From CAJCBL01 sp035298965 (GTDB lineage: Bacteria; Verrucomicrobiota; Verrucomicrobiia; Opitutales; Opitutaceae), in the NCBI GenBank assembly GCA_035298965.1, contig DATGXO010000238.1:1-56450 (forward strand): a stretch of DNA of 56,450 nt, in the 5' to 3' direction. The position numbers were made by a program, and so were the translations under genes. Below are positions 23,901-31,913 of the stretch, in pieces. The notes below the pieces were generated by a model. That model did not search any database. It was given only the letters and a program-made list of their open reading frames with translations, and was not told the DNA's origin. Position 1 is the stretch's first letter; every line of letters starts with the position of its first letter.

Positions 23901-26601
23901 CTCCGTCTCCGGCGCCGCGCCGGCCGAGTTCGCCCAGTGGGACGACTCGACTTTTGCCGCCACGCCAGATCGCACCGAGTACAACGTCGGCGACACCGCG
24001 CACATCGCCCTGCGCGCGCCGTTCGCCGGCCAAGCGTGGGTTACTGTCGAGAGCGACCACATGTTGTTCAGCAACCTCGTCCGCCTGCCCGGCAACGCCG
24101 CCAATGTCGATGTGCCCATCTCGCCAGCGATGCATCCCAACGCGCACGTCGAGATCTACCTCTTCCGTCCCGAGTCCCTCGGCGCCCCGGCCGAGCGCCT
24201 CGCGCACTGCCAACTTCGTGTCCGCCGGCCGGAGACCGAGCTGCGCGTGGTCGCCACCGTCGCCGCCGCCAAGGTCGAGCCGGGCCAGCCGATCCAAGGC
24301 GAGGTCGCCGTCACCGCCCTCGGTCAGCCGGCCGCCGATGCCGAGGTGACGCTCTTCGCCGTCGACGAGGCCGTGCTGCGCTACGGCGGCTGGCAACTCG
24401 GCGACGCCGCCGATGTGTTCTTCCCCGCGATCAACCACCAGATGGAGACGCGCAGCAGCCTGCGGCAGTTCGGATCGCGTCCACCCGACGCGCCGCTCTT
24501 CCAGAAAGGGTTCATCATCGGCGACGGCGCCGGCCGCCCCACCGCGATCCGGCGCCGCTTCGCCGCCCTCGCGTTCTGGCAAGGCAGCCGGCAAACCGAT
24601 GCCGCCGGCCGCGCCACTTTCGCCTTCACCGCACCGGACAACCTCACCGCCTACCGCATCGTCGCCGTCGCGCATCACGGCACCGAACAGTTCGGTCACG
24701 GTGAGAAACTCGTCGAAGTCGCCCGCCGCCTCCAGGCCGAGCCGGCGCTCCCGCGCTTCGTGCGCCAAGGCGACACCACCGATCTCCGCGTGCTGCTCCG
24801 CCAGAACGAGTGGCCCACGCTACCCGTGCGCGCCACCTGCACGACCGACGGTGCCGTACTCCAAGGTGCAACCGTACAGGACTACGAGCTCCGCCGCGCA
24901 CTGCCCGACCCCGCGATCTTCCCCGCCGTCGTCTCGCCCGAAGCGACGCAACTCGCGGTGCGCTTCGGCGTCGCTTCGCCCCGCGAACCGCTCGCCACCG
25001 ATGCCGTCGAGCTCAGCCTGCCGGTGAAGCCCGCCCGTATCGTCCGTCGTGAAGCGTGCATCGGTACCGTCCCGGCAAACGGTCTGGTGCCCCCCTCCGC
25101 CGTGCCCGCCGAATGGCGACGCGCCGCCGGCACCGCCGATCTCCTCGTCTCGACCTCGCCGTGGCTGCCGGTGTGCGACGCCCTGCCGCGCCTGCTCGAC
25201 TACCCACACGGCTGCGACGAGCAGATCTCCGCGCGCGTCCTCGCCTACGCCTTGATGGCCGACCTGCTCGACGGCCTGCCCGACTCCGCCGCGCGCCAAC
25301 CCGAGTACCGCAAGCGGATCGAGACCGGCCTCGCCATTCTCGCCCGCGCCCAATTGCCCGAGGGCGACATGCCCTACTGGCCGGGCACAAAGGTCGCCAA
25401 CCCGTTCGTCACGATTCAGACCGCGTGGGCTGTCGCCGAGGCGGAGCGCTCCGGTTTCCGCGTCTCGCCGCTCCTGCGCGACGGCCTGCAAACCGCGCTC
25501 CGCCGCATCGCCCGCCGCGGCGAGCGGATGCGCGTCGAGCCCACCCTGCGCGCGTTCGCTCTGATGGTCTCCGCCACGCTCGAACCCGGCCGCAAGCTCC
25601 GCGCCGAGGCGCTCGACCTCCACCAGCAACGCGACGCGCTCGACGACGACGGACGCGCCTTCCTCGCGCTCGCGCTCCACCGCTACGGCATCATGCCCGA
25701 CGAGCGGAAACAGTTCGTCGCCGAACTCGGCGCCGACGACCCCGACGAGCTCTTCGCGCCAAGCACGCTACGGTCCGCCGCGCGCACCACCGCACTGCGA
25801 CTCCTCGCCCGCCTGGAGATCGGCGGCGCCACGCAAACCGCCGACGAGAAGGAAGAACTGCGACAACGCTTCCGCATCCTGCTCGACCGCTCGCCCACCT
25901 TCTCGACTCAGGAAAACCTCTGGCTGCTGCTCGCGTTCCGTGCCTTCCTCCGCGACGAAAGCGGTGAACGCCTCGCCCTCGTCGCCGCGGATTCCCCACG
26001 GCTCCAACGCTCGGCCGACGGCCGCTCCGCCGGCTGGTACGGCGTGCCTCTGCCGGAGCTGCCCGCGCTGCTCTCCCGCCAGTCTGCGACCAACCTCGCC
26101 GGCGGCAGTTTCCTCCTGCGCGCCGCGTACCGCCTGCCCGAGCCCGAGCGGCGCGAGGACCGCGGTTTCCGCCTCGAACGCGTCGTTCGCAACCTTACCG
26201 AGCCCAAGCGCGACGGCACCCCAGCGGCCCCCTTCTCCCTCGGCGACGAGCTGTTGGTCACGTTCCGCGTCATGACCGAGCGGAGCCACGCCTACGTGGC
26301 GCTCGACGAGTCGTTGCCCGCCGCGTTTGAAACCGTCGATCCCGAGTACCTCCGACTCTCGTTGCGTGAGAAGCTCGCCGAGCTCGCGACCGAGAACCGT
26401 GCGGCGCTCTCGCACTGGGAGAAACGCGACGACCGCACGCTCTGGTACTTCGACGATGTCGCCGCCGGCACGCTGGCCTATAGCGTCGTCGTGCGCGTGA
26501 CCGCGAGCGGCCGTTACCAGTGGCCCGGCGCCACCATCGCGCCGATGTACGACTGGCGTTTCTCAGGCACGAGCGAGGGTACGACTATTGAGGTGCGCTG
26601 A
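20980..26601 (+). CDS. Bacterial alpha-2-macroglobulin, thioester-containing lipoprotein
   Basis: A 1,873-residue protein with a type II signal peptide ('FTGC', Cys26), so likely an outer- or inner-membrane lipoprotein facing the periplasm. The N-terminal half is a series of MG beta domains. 'RQWLFSDRGIYRPGETLRVKG' near residue 615 is the conserved MG entry motif, 'AFTAPDNLTAYRIVAVAH' marks the A2M region, and the thioester motif CxEQ is intact in 'YPHGCDEQISARV' (Cys1412). The C-terminal receptor-like domain ends in strand-rich sequence. Such proteins trap invading proteases through the thioester; the pairing with pbpC downstream is the classic bacterial arrangement. A GGAGG precedes the coupled ATG. 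The apparently longer frame from 20395 is a shadow of the upstream gene. Confidence 0.93.
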   Translation: MNERRRLLLPLAAFVLIAALGGFTGCPSSPPQTTGPVATVPLQASVTGLTARALDPDQEDRATGSSQPVRPLRKSDTVVVSFAEPMVPAASLDQPAAELPVALTPALPVRSRWRSPTELELTVAAEPAPATRYQLLLRSGLRDLAGRPVSAASWGLQWPEALFLVRQPWSPYSGTIPAQPSLTLEFSHAVAAAEVARTVVWRDETGRTTPCEVTLGPSHDDQRGTRFTVSPAKPLPTGHRYELLVEGTRCAIDGSRLAYVHVFPVGRTDPLHIESVAGYNQPVLGPFLELRFNQPLDAAALSLRQFVITPAVAHLRLESEWGAVRLFGDFDPALRYRVEIATGVRSRRGFLLEQAENWHAHFRDKRPAVIIPRSVVTTSARQGLTLDLVQVNTAPLHWRLARVPIDSMQAVRTRLDEYRTIDDTRRQPATGENPLAQTELLVPALHLPVVAEGDFDAATADREVPRNVSFAPDRLPEGIYLFEIAGSTADSRLAGNRVLVLMNREFFVWKTTADGLLARLFDIVTGDPVPQADIQLLAANGKQLGRATTDATGQAQLPDTQADDGPALVVVRRGDSVSAHFVDLGGGLPSRHHRYYFEDDREGGDDSTVSPEPLRQWLFSDRGIYRPGETLRVKGIVRTVRDGQLALPESGRSVVWQLVRIARNESVLTGETSLNELGGWEEAIALPATLPIGNYELRALGASCPVKIDEFRAPPFAAEAASLAATDPTESRVRVLSRYFHGAPNARAAVRWRAVWTSFTPNSASPDEDSDRWFSTGDWCSPERELTRPRWTADSAEENRGEDETVSRVFEGTALLDADGVAELSSHQPFPAAHRLAAAHVTWEISVVAPDGQTVAIEDDRVVPVAPAQPAVALSAGKDTASVDLDATALSLDGQPLAGIALQVELYHVAEKSVREHVSRRVVRYRNTPLFTKVATRTVAAPFRETIPVAETGRYVAVVSLSGVANSPRASTDTSVSGAAPAEFAQWDDSTFAATPDRTEYNVGDTAHIALRAPFAGQAWVTVESDHMLFSNLVRLPGNAANVDVPISPAMHPNAHVEIYLFRPESLGAPAERLAHCQLRVRRPETELRVVATVAAAKVEPGQPIQGEVAVTALGQPAADAEVTLFAVDEAVLRYGGWQLGDAADVFFPAINHQMETRSSLRQFGSRPPDAPLFQKGFIIGDGAGRPTAIRRRFAALAFWQGSRQTDAAGRATFAFTAPDNLTAYRIVAVAHHGTEQFGHGEKLVEVARRLQAEPALPRFVRQGDTTDLRVLLRQNEWPTLPVRATCTTDGAVLQGATVQDYELRRALPDPAIFPAVVSPEATQLAVRFGVASPREPLATDAVELSLPVKPARIVRREACIGTVPANGLVPPSAVPAEWRRAAGTADLLVSTSPWLPVCDALPRLLDYPHGCDEQISARVLAYALMADLLDGLPDSAARQPEYRKRIETGLAILARAQLPEGDMPYWPGTKVANPFVTIQTAWAVAEAERSGFRVSPLLRDGLQTALRRIARRGERMRVEPTLRAFALMVSATLEPGRKLRAEALDLHQQRDALDDDGRAFLALALHRYGIMPDERKQFVAELGADDPDELFAPSTLRSAARTTALRLLARLEIGGATQTADEKEELRQRFRILLDRSPTFSTQENLWLLLAFRAFLRDESGERLALVAADSPRLQRSADGRSAGWYGVPLPELPALLSRQSATNLAGGSFLLRAAYRLPEPERREDRGFRLERVVRNLTEPKRDGTPAAPFSLGDELLVTFRVMTERSHAYVALDESLPAAFETVDPEYLRLSLREKLAELATENRAALSHWEKRDDRTLWYFDDVAAGTLAYSVVVRVTASGRYQWPGATIAPMYDWRFSGTSEGTTIEVR

Positions 26602-26605
26602 AACA

Positions 26606-28897
26606 ATGCCTGCCGCACCCGCCAGTTCCGGTTCCAGCCTGCGCCGTCTCGCCCGCGCAGTCGCACGGGCGCTGCGCTGGGCCACCACCGCGGCCGCGGT
26701 CGGGGCGCTCGGCGCCTACGTCGCCACGTTCCTGATTCCGTTGCCGGCCGCGCTCCTGCAACCGCCGGACACCACGGTCACGCTGGAGGACCGCGCCGGC
26801 CGCGAGATCGCCGTCGTGGCCACGCAGCGCGCGCGCCATGCCGAGGCGTTGCCACTCTCGGAAATGGGGCGATGGCTGCCGGGGGTGACGGTCGCGCTCG
26901 AGGACCGGAACTTCTGGACGCATAACGGCGTCGACGTTTGGGCGCTCGGCGGCGCGCTCTGCCGCAACATGCGCCACGGCCGCGTGATCTCCGGCGGCTC
27001 GACCATCGCGCAGCAGCTCATCAAGAACACGCGCCCGCGCACCGGCTGGCGCTGGTACGACAAAGCCTGCGAGGCGCTGGCGGCCGTCCGGCTCCTGCGT
27101 ACCTGGCCGCGCGAACGCGTTCTCGCCGAGTACCTCAACCGCATCGACTACGGAAACCGCCGCCTCGGTCCCTGCGCCGCCGCCCGCGCCTATTTTGGCA
27201 AGGAACCCGCCGACCTCACGCTGGCCGAGGCGATCTACCTCGCCGGCCTGCCACAAGCGCCCACGCGCTACAACCCGTGGTCGCGCGCCGCCGCCGCCGC
27301 CAGACGCTACCGCCGCTCGCTCACCATGCTCGCCCAGCGCGGTCTCCTCGATCCGGCGACACGCGCCGCCCTCGGCGACGAGCCACCCGCGCTCGACCGC
27401 TCCGTCTGGCCCGACGCGGCGCCGCACTTCGTCGACGCCGTCGTCGCCCGCCAGCCCGCGCTGCGCGGGCGCGTCCGCACCACGCTCGACCTGCCGCTCC
27501 AGCGCACCGTCGTCACGCTCCTGTGCCACCATGTCGAGCGACTGCGCGGCCGCGGCGTCGGGCAGGCCGCGGCCGTCGTGATCGACAACCGCGACGGCGC
27601 CGTGCTTGCGCTCGTCGGGTCGGCCGACTTTGACGGCGAGGCCGGCCAGATCGACGGCGCGCTCCTGCCGCGCAGCGGCGGTTCGGTGCTCAAGCCGTTC
27701 CTCTACGCCGAGGCGATCGAGCGCCGCATCCTCACCGCCGCCACAGTGTTGCCCGACACACCCGATGCGATCCGCTCCGAATATGTCGACTACGACCCGC
27801 AGAACTTCGATCGCCAGCACCTCGGCCCGGTCCGCGTGCGCGAGGCGTTGGCCAGCTCGCTCAACGTGCCCGCGGTCGGCGCGCTCAGCCGGATCGGCGC
27901 ACGGACGTTCTTCGAACGGCTGCCGCAGTGGGGCTTCACGTTTCCCCGCGAGCTCGAGGATTACGGCGCCGGCCTCATCCTCGGCAACGCCGAGCCGCGC
28001 CTGCTCGACCTCGCGGCCGCGTTCGCCGGTTTCGCCGCCGAGGGCCGCGTGCCCGCCTGGCGGTTACTGACCGACGAGCCCACGCACGGGCGCGCCGTGA
28101 TCTCGCCCGACACCGCGGCGATCATCACCGACCTGCTCTGCGACGACGACGCCCGACGCCGGTCCTTCGGCCGCGGCTCGCCCCTCGCCGCGCCAGTGCG
28201 CGTGCCTTGCAAGACCGGCACGAGTTCAGGTTTTCGCGACGCGTGGACCGTCGGATCTACCGCCGAGCACACCGTCGCCGTCTGGGCCGGCAACTTCGAC
28301 GGCCACCCGATGGACGGCACCGTTTCAATCGAAGCCGCCGCACCGCTCTGGCGCGCGATCATCGACGAGTTGCTCGTGAACGACACCGCCGTGCCCGCAC
28401 CACACGAGAGCGCGACGCTCGTCGCCGCCGAGGTTTGCCGCCTTACCGGCCGGCGTCCCGTGGCGGAGAGCCCGGGCACGGTCCGTGAGTGGTTTCTTCG
28501 CGGCACCGAACCGACTGAGTCCGCCGGTGATTGGCTGCGCACGGTCGACGGGACCACCGCGCTCACGTTGCCGCCCGAGTACGCCACGTGGTGCGCCAGC
28601 ACGCAGAACCACCTCGGCGCCACCGTGGTCCTTCCCGCGCCGGAGTTGGCGATCCGCCAACCACGCGCCGGCGCCTGTTACGCGCTCGACCAGGCGCTGC
28701 CGCGCGGCCAGCAGATGCTCCGCCTCGAGGCCGTGTTGCCGACCGCCGATTCCACGGCGAGTTGGACCGTGGACGACCAACCCATCGCCACCACCCCGGA
28801 CGGAGTCGCGCTCTGGACGATGAGTCCCGGCGACCATCGTGCAGAGGTCGTCGCCGGCCCGTGTCGCACGCAGGTGACGTTTCAGGTGCGCGAATAG
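26606..28897 (+). CDS. pbpC: Penicillin-binding protein 1C
   Basis: A 763-residue class A PBP. One N-terminal membrane helix (about 28-48) precedes a GT51 glycosyltransferase domain with the catalytic Glu99 in 'ALEDRNFWTHNGVD' and 'GGSTIAQQLIKN' near 130. The transpeptidase domain has SVLK (Ser360-Lys363), SLN (418-420) and KTG (536-538). A C-terminal BiPBP_C domain ('ASWTVDDQPIATTPDGVALW') completes the PBP1C layout. It polymerises and possibly cross-links peptidoglycan, and is thought to repair wall where alpha-2-macroglobulin engages attackers. The ATG lies 4 bases after the A2M stop, with GAGGTG 10 bases upstream. Confidence 0.95.
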   Translation: MPAAPASSGSSLRRLARAVARALRWATTAAAVGALGAYVATFLIPLPAALLQPPDTTVTLEDRAGREIAVVATQRARHAEALPLSEMGRWLPGVTVALEDRNFWTHNGVDVWALGGALCRNMRHGRVISGGSTIAQQLIKNTRPRTGWRWYDKACEALAAVRLLRTWPRERVLAEYLNRIDYGNRRLGPCAAARAYFGKEPADLTLAEAIYLAGLPQAPTRYNPWSRAAAAARRYRRSLTMLAQRGLLDPATRAALGDEPPALDRSVWPDAAPHFVDAVVARQPALRGRVRTTLDLPLQRTVVTLLCHHVERLRGRGVGQAAAVVIDNRDGAVLALVGSADFDGEAGQIDGALLPRSGGSVLKPFLYAEAIERRILTAATVLPDTPDAIRSEYVDYDPQNFDRQHLGPVRVREALASSLNVPAVGALSRIGARTFFERLPQWGFTFPRELEDYGAGLILGNAEPRLLDLAAAFAGFAAEGRVPAWRLLTDEPTHGRAVISPDTAAIITDLLCDDDARRRSFGRGSPLAAPVRVPCKTGTSSGFRDAWTVGSTAEHTVAVWAGNFDGHPMDGTVSIEAAAPLWRAIIDELLVNDTAVPAPHESATLVAAEVCRLTGRRPVAESPGTVREWFLRGTEPTESAGDWLRTVDGTTALTLPPEYATWCASTQNHLGATVVLPAPELAIRQPRAGACYALDQALPRGQQMLRLEAVLPTADSTASWTVDDQPIATTPDGVALWTMSPGDHRAEVVAGPCRTQVTFQVRE

Positions 28898-28986
28898 TTG
28901 TTCGCAGGAGAGGGCGCCGTCCAATCCGCCCTTGCCGAGCCGAAAGCGAGCGCCAAGGTTGGCCGCCCCTTAACGACGACGCTACC

Positions 28987-30753
28987 ATGACCGCCCAGAC
29001 TGCCTCCGTCCCCGCCCACACCCACGCCAGCCGCGAGATGAAAGGCGCCGATTGCGTCGCCGAATGTCTGATTCGCGAGGGAGTCGATGTGGTGTTCGCG
29101 TACCCGGGCGGCGCCTCGCTCGAGCTCCACCAGGCGTTCACCAAGACCGACAAGTTCCGCGTCATCCTCCCGCGCCATGAGCAGGGCGGCGGTTTCGCGG
29201 CCAACGCGTACGCGCGCGTCACCGGCAAGGCCGGTGTGTGCATGGCCACCAGCGGGCCCGGCGCGACGAACCTCGTCAGCGCGATCGCCGACGCCTACAT
29301 GGACAGCGTGCCGATGGTCGCCATCACCGGCCAGGTGTTCTCGAAATACATCGGGAAGAGCGCATTTCAGGAAACCGACTTCTATGGCATGACGCTGCCG
29401 ATCGTGAAGCACAGCTTCCTCGTGATGAACGTGCACGACCTGCCGCGGATCTTCCGCGAGGCGTTCCACATCGCGACCACCGGCCGCCCCGGCCCGGTCG
29501 TGATCGACATCCCGAAGGACGTGCAACAGGCGAAGTTCACACCGGTCTGGCCGGTGACGATGAGCCTGCCGGCCTACAGACCGGAGAAACACGCGACGGA
29601 CGAACAGCTCGCCGCTATCCTGCCCGTGCTCTCCGCGGCGAAGAAGCCATTGCTCTACGTCGGCGGCGGCGCGATCTCCGCCGAAGCCAGCGCCGAGCTC
29701 CGCGCCTTCGCCGAGCGCAACCAGATCCCGGTGACAACGACGTTGATGGGCATCGGCGCCTTCCCGGAGACGCACCCGCTCTCGCTGCGCTGGTTCGGCA
29801 TGCACGGCACCGTCGCGGGCAACCTCGCCGCCGACCACTGCGACCTGCTGCTGTGCTTCGGCGCGCGTTTCGACGACCGCGTGACGGGCGACACCAAGGC
29901 TTTCGCCCGCCACGCCACGATCGTCCACCTCGACATCGACGCCTCCGAGCACAACAAGAACAAGCGCGTGCAATACCCGATCGTCAGCGACGTGAAGCAC
30001 GCGCTCACCCGCCTCAACGCCCTGCAGGCCGCACACAAGTCGCCCGCGCCGGATACCGCCGAGTGGCGCCAGCAGTGCGCCGCGTGGAAGGCCGAGTTTC
30101 CGTTCTCCTTCGAACAGAGCGCTCACATCCTCCCGCAGGAAGCGGTGCGCGCTCTCTACGAGCTCACGAAGGGCGAGGCGATCGTGGTGACCGGCGTGGG
30201 CCAGCACCAGATGTGGGCCGCGCAGTACTATCAGTTCGCCGAACCGCGCCGCTACATCAGCTCGCTGGGCCTCGGCGCGATGGGCTTCGGCTACCCGGCC
30301 GCGCTCGGAGCGAAGGTCGCGCGCCCGGACAAGCAGGTCGTCGACATCGACGGCGACGGCTCGTTCACGATGAACATCCAGGAACTGGCGACCGCCGCGA
30401 TCGAGAAGATCGCCGCCAAGGCGATGATCCTGAACAATCAGCACCTCGGCATGGTCGTGCAGTGGGAGGACCGCTTCTACAACAGTGTCCGCGGCAACAC
30501 CATTCTCGGCGACAAGACCAACATCGGCGGCCCCGAAAACCTCGACGGCCTCTATCCGGATTTCGTGAAGGTCGCCGAGGGCTTCGGCGTGAAGGGCCGC
30601 CGCGTGGTGAAGAAGTCCGAGCTGCGCGCCGCGATTCAGGAGATGCTCGATCACGACGGCCCCTTTGTCCTCGACGTCATTGTGCCGTACACGGAACACG
30701 TCCTGCCGATGATTCCCGCCGGCAAGACGGTGAAGGACATGATCATCAAATGA
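28987..30753 (+). CDS. ilvB: Acetolactate synthase large subunit
   Basis: A 588-residue ThDP enzyme that makes 2-acetolactate or acetohydroxybutyrate for branched-chain amino acid synthesis. The catalytic Glu is in 'RHEQGGGFAANAYARVTG' near residue 61, the FAD/oxygen-side segment is 'GKSAFQETDFYGMT', and the ThDP motif is 'GDGSFTMNIQELA...ILNNQHLGM'. The biosynthetic form is favoured over catabolic AlsS by 'FQETD' and length. The ilvN regulatory subunit is not adjacent, which is unusual; cysE follows 89 bases later. TTGCCG at 28932 could be a -35 box. Confidence 0.93.
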   Translation: MTAQTASVPAHTHASREMKGADCVAECLIREGVDVVFAYPGGASLELHQAFTKTDKFRVILPRHEQGGGFAANAYARVTGKAGVCMATSGPGATNLVSAIADAYMDSVPMVAITGQVFSKYIGKSAFQETDFYGMTLPIVKHSFLVMNVHDLPRIFREAFHIATTGRPGPVVIDIPKDVQQAKFTPVWPVTMSLPAYRPEKHATDEQLAAILPVLSAAKKPLLYVGGGAISAEASAELRAFAERNQIPVTTTLMGIGAFPETHPLSLRWFGMHGTVAGNLAADHCDLLLCFGARFDDRVTGDTKAFARHATIVHLDIDASEHNKNKRVQYPIVSDVKHALTRLNALQAAHKSPAPDTAEWRQQCAAWKAEFPFSFEQSAHILPQEAVRALYELTKGEAIVVTGVGQHQMWAAQYYQFAEPRRYISSLGLGAMGFGYPAALGAKVARPDKQVVDIDGDGSFTMNIQELATAAIEKIAAKAMILNNQHLGMVVQWEDRFYNSVRGNTILGDKTNIGGPENLDGLYPDFVKVAEGFGVKGRRVVKKSELRAAIQEMLDHDGPFVLDVIVPYTEHVLPMIPAGKTVKDMIIK

Positions 30754-30842
30754 GGAGCGAGTAGTGGGTGGCGAGCAGCGAGCATCCGTCACTCGATCGT
30801 TCGCTCATTCAATTCCACCGCCAGCGCCCTACCCGGCCCGCA

Positions 30843-31772
30843 ATGCACCTCGACCAGATCAAAGCCGCGCTTCTCCAGTCCTACCTGAACGATGGCGGCA
30901 TCAACCATCTCGACGGCTCGAATCTGCCGTCGGAAGCCGCTGTGGACGCACTCGCCCGCGGCTTCATGCATCTGCTGTTTCCCGGCTTTTTCGAGAAACA
31001 GGCACCGACGCGCGACGAGGTTGCGAGTCTGGTCGGTGGGCAGCTTGCGGAGATCGAGCGCAGCCTGCGCACCGAGATCGCCAAAGCCCTCGCGTATGCC
31101 GGCCACAATGAGCCGCAGCGGGCCGCCGCTGAGGAAAGCCTCCACCTGCTGAGCGAGTTTCCGGCGCTGCGCCGCCTGATCCAGACGGACGTGGAGGCCG
31201 CCTACAACGGCGATCCCGCCGCCCGCAGCCACGACGAGATCATCCTCGCCTATCCCTGCGTCCTGGTCATCTCGCTCCAGCGCATCGCGCACATCCTCTA
31301 CCAACGCGGCGTGCCGCTGCTGCCGCGCATGCTCACCGAGTACGCCCACGAACGCACCGGCGCCGACATCCATCCCGGCGCGAAGATCGGCACACACTTC
31401 TTCATCGACCACTGCACCGGAGTCGTGATCGGCGAGACCACCACCATCGGCGACCACGTGAAGCTCTACCAAGGCGTGACGCTCGGCGCGAAATCCTTCG
31501 CCCTCGATCCGCAAGGCAACCCGGTGAAAGGCGTGAAACGCCATCCCGACGTCGGCGATCACGTGACCATCTACGCCGGCGCCACAATTCTCGGCGGCGA
31601 CACGCTCGTCGGCGCCCACTCGATCATCGGCTCGAACGTCTGGCTGATGAACTCGGTCCCCGCGCACAGCCTCGTGACCTACGAGGGCGCCAATCTCTCC
31701 GTGCGCCACCGTCGCAAGCACGAGGCGCTCGAGGTCGAGCTGCCGTTCGCGGGCTACAACTACGAGATCTGA
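30843..31772 (+). CDS. cysE: Serine O-acetyltransferase (EpsC-type)
   Basis: A 309-residue enzyme of the left-handed beta-helix acyltransferase family, making O-acetylserine for cysteine synthesis. The N-terminal helical domain (1-180) is long, as in the EpsC subgroup. The catalytic part carries 'DIHPGAKIGTHFFIDHCTG', 'VVIGETTTIGDHVKLYQGV' and hexapeptide repeats to the C-terminus. The His/Asp acetyl-transfer pair lies in 'FFIDHCTG'. No cysK nearby. The bidirectional terminator ends the transcript. ATG 30843 is chosen because the upstream frame is intergenic in character. Confidence 0.93.
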   Translation: MHLDQIKAALLQSYLNDGGINHLDGSNLPSEAAVDALARGFMHLLFPGFFEKQAPTRDEVASLVGGQLAEIERSLRTEIAKALAYAGHNEPQRAAAEESLHLLSEFPALRRLIQTDVEAAYNGDPAARSHDEIILAYPCVLVISLQRIAHILYQRGVPLLPRMLTEYAHERTGADIHPGAKIGTHFFIDHCTGVVIGETTTIGDHVKLYQGVTLGAKSFALDPQGNPVKGVKRHPDVGDHVTIYAGATILGGDTLVGAHSIIGSNVWLMNSVPAHSLVTYEGANLSVRHRRKHEALEVELPFAGYNYEI

Positions 31773-31842
31773 CGCGCGGCGGCGGCGACTCGCGGAAGAG
31801 CGGTCAGCGTTTCATGTCCGCAGCCATCCGCCGAGCGGAACG

Positions 31843-31876
31843 AAAAGAGCCCGGGGATCGTCCGGGCTCTCGTTTT
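31843..31876. terminator. Bidirectional terminator between cysE and TonB receptor genes
   Basis: A 9-bp perfect stem (agagcccgg/ccgggctct, 31846-31854 and 31862-31870) is flanked by AAAA upstream and TTTT downstream, so it can stop transcripts from both strands. Confidence 0.88.
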
Positions 31877-31913
31877 GGCCGATCTGCTCGGCCTGGGAAT
31901 CATCGTTTCGGCA

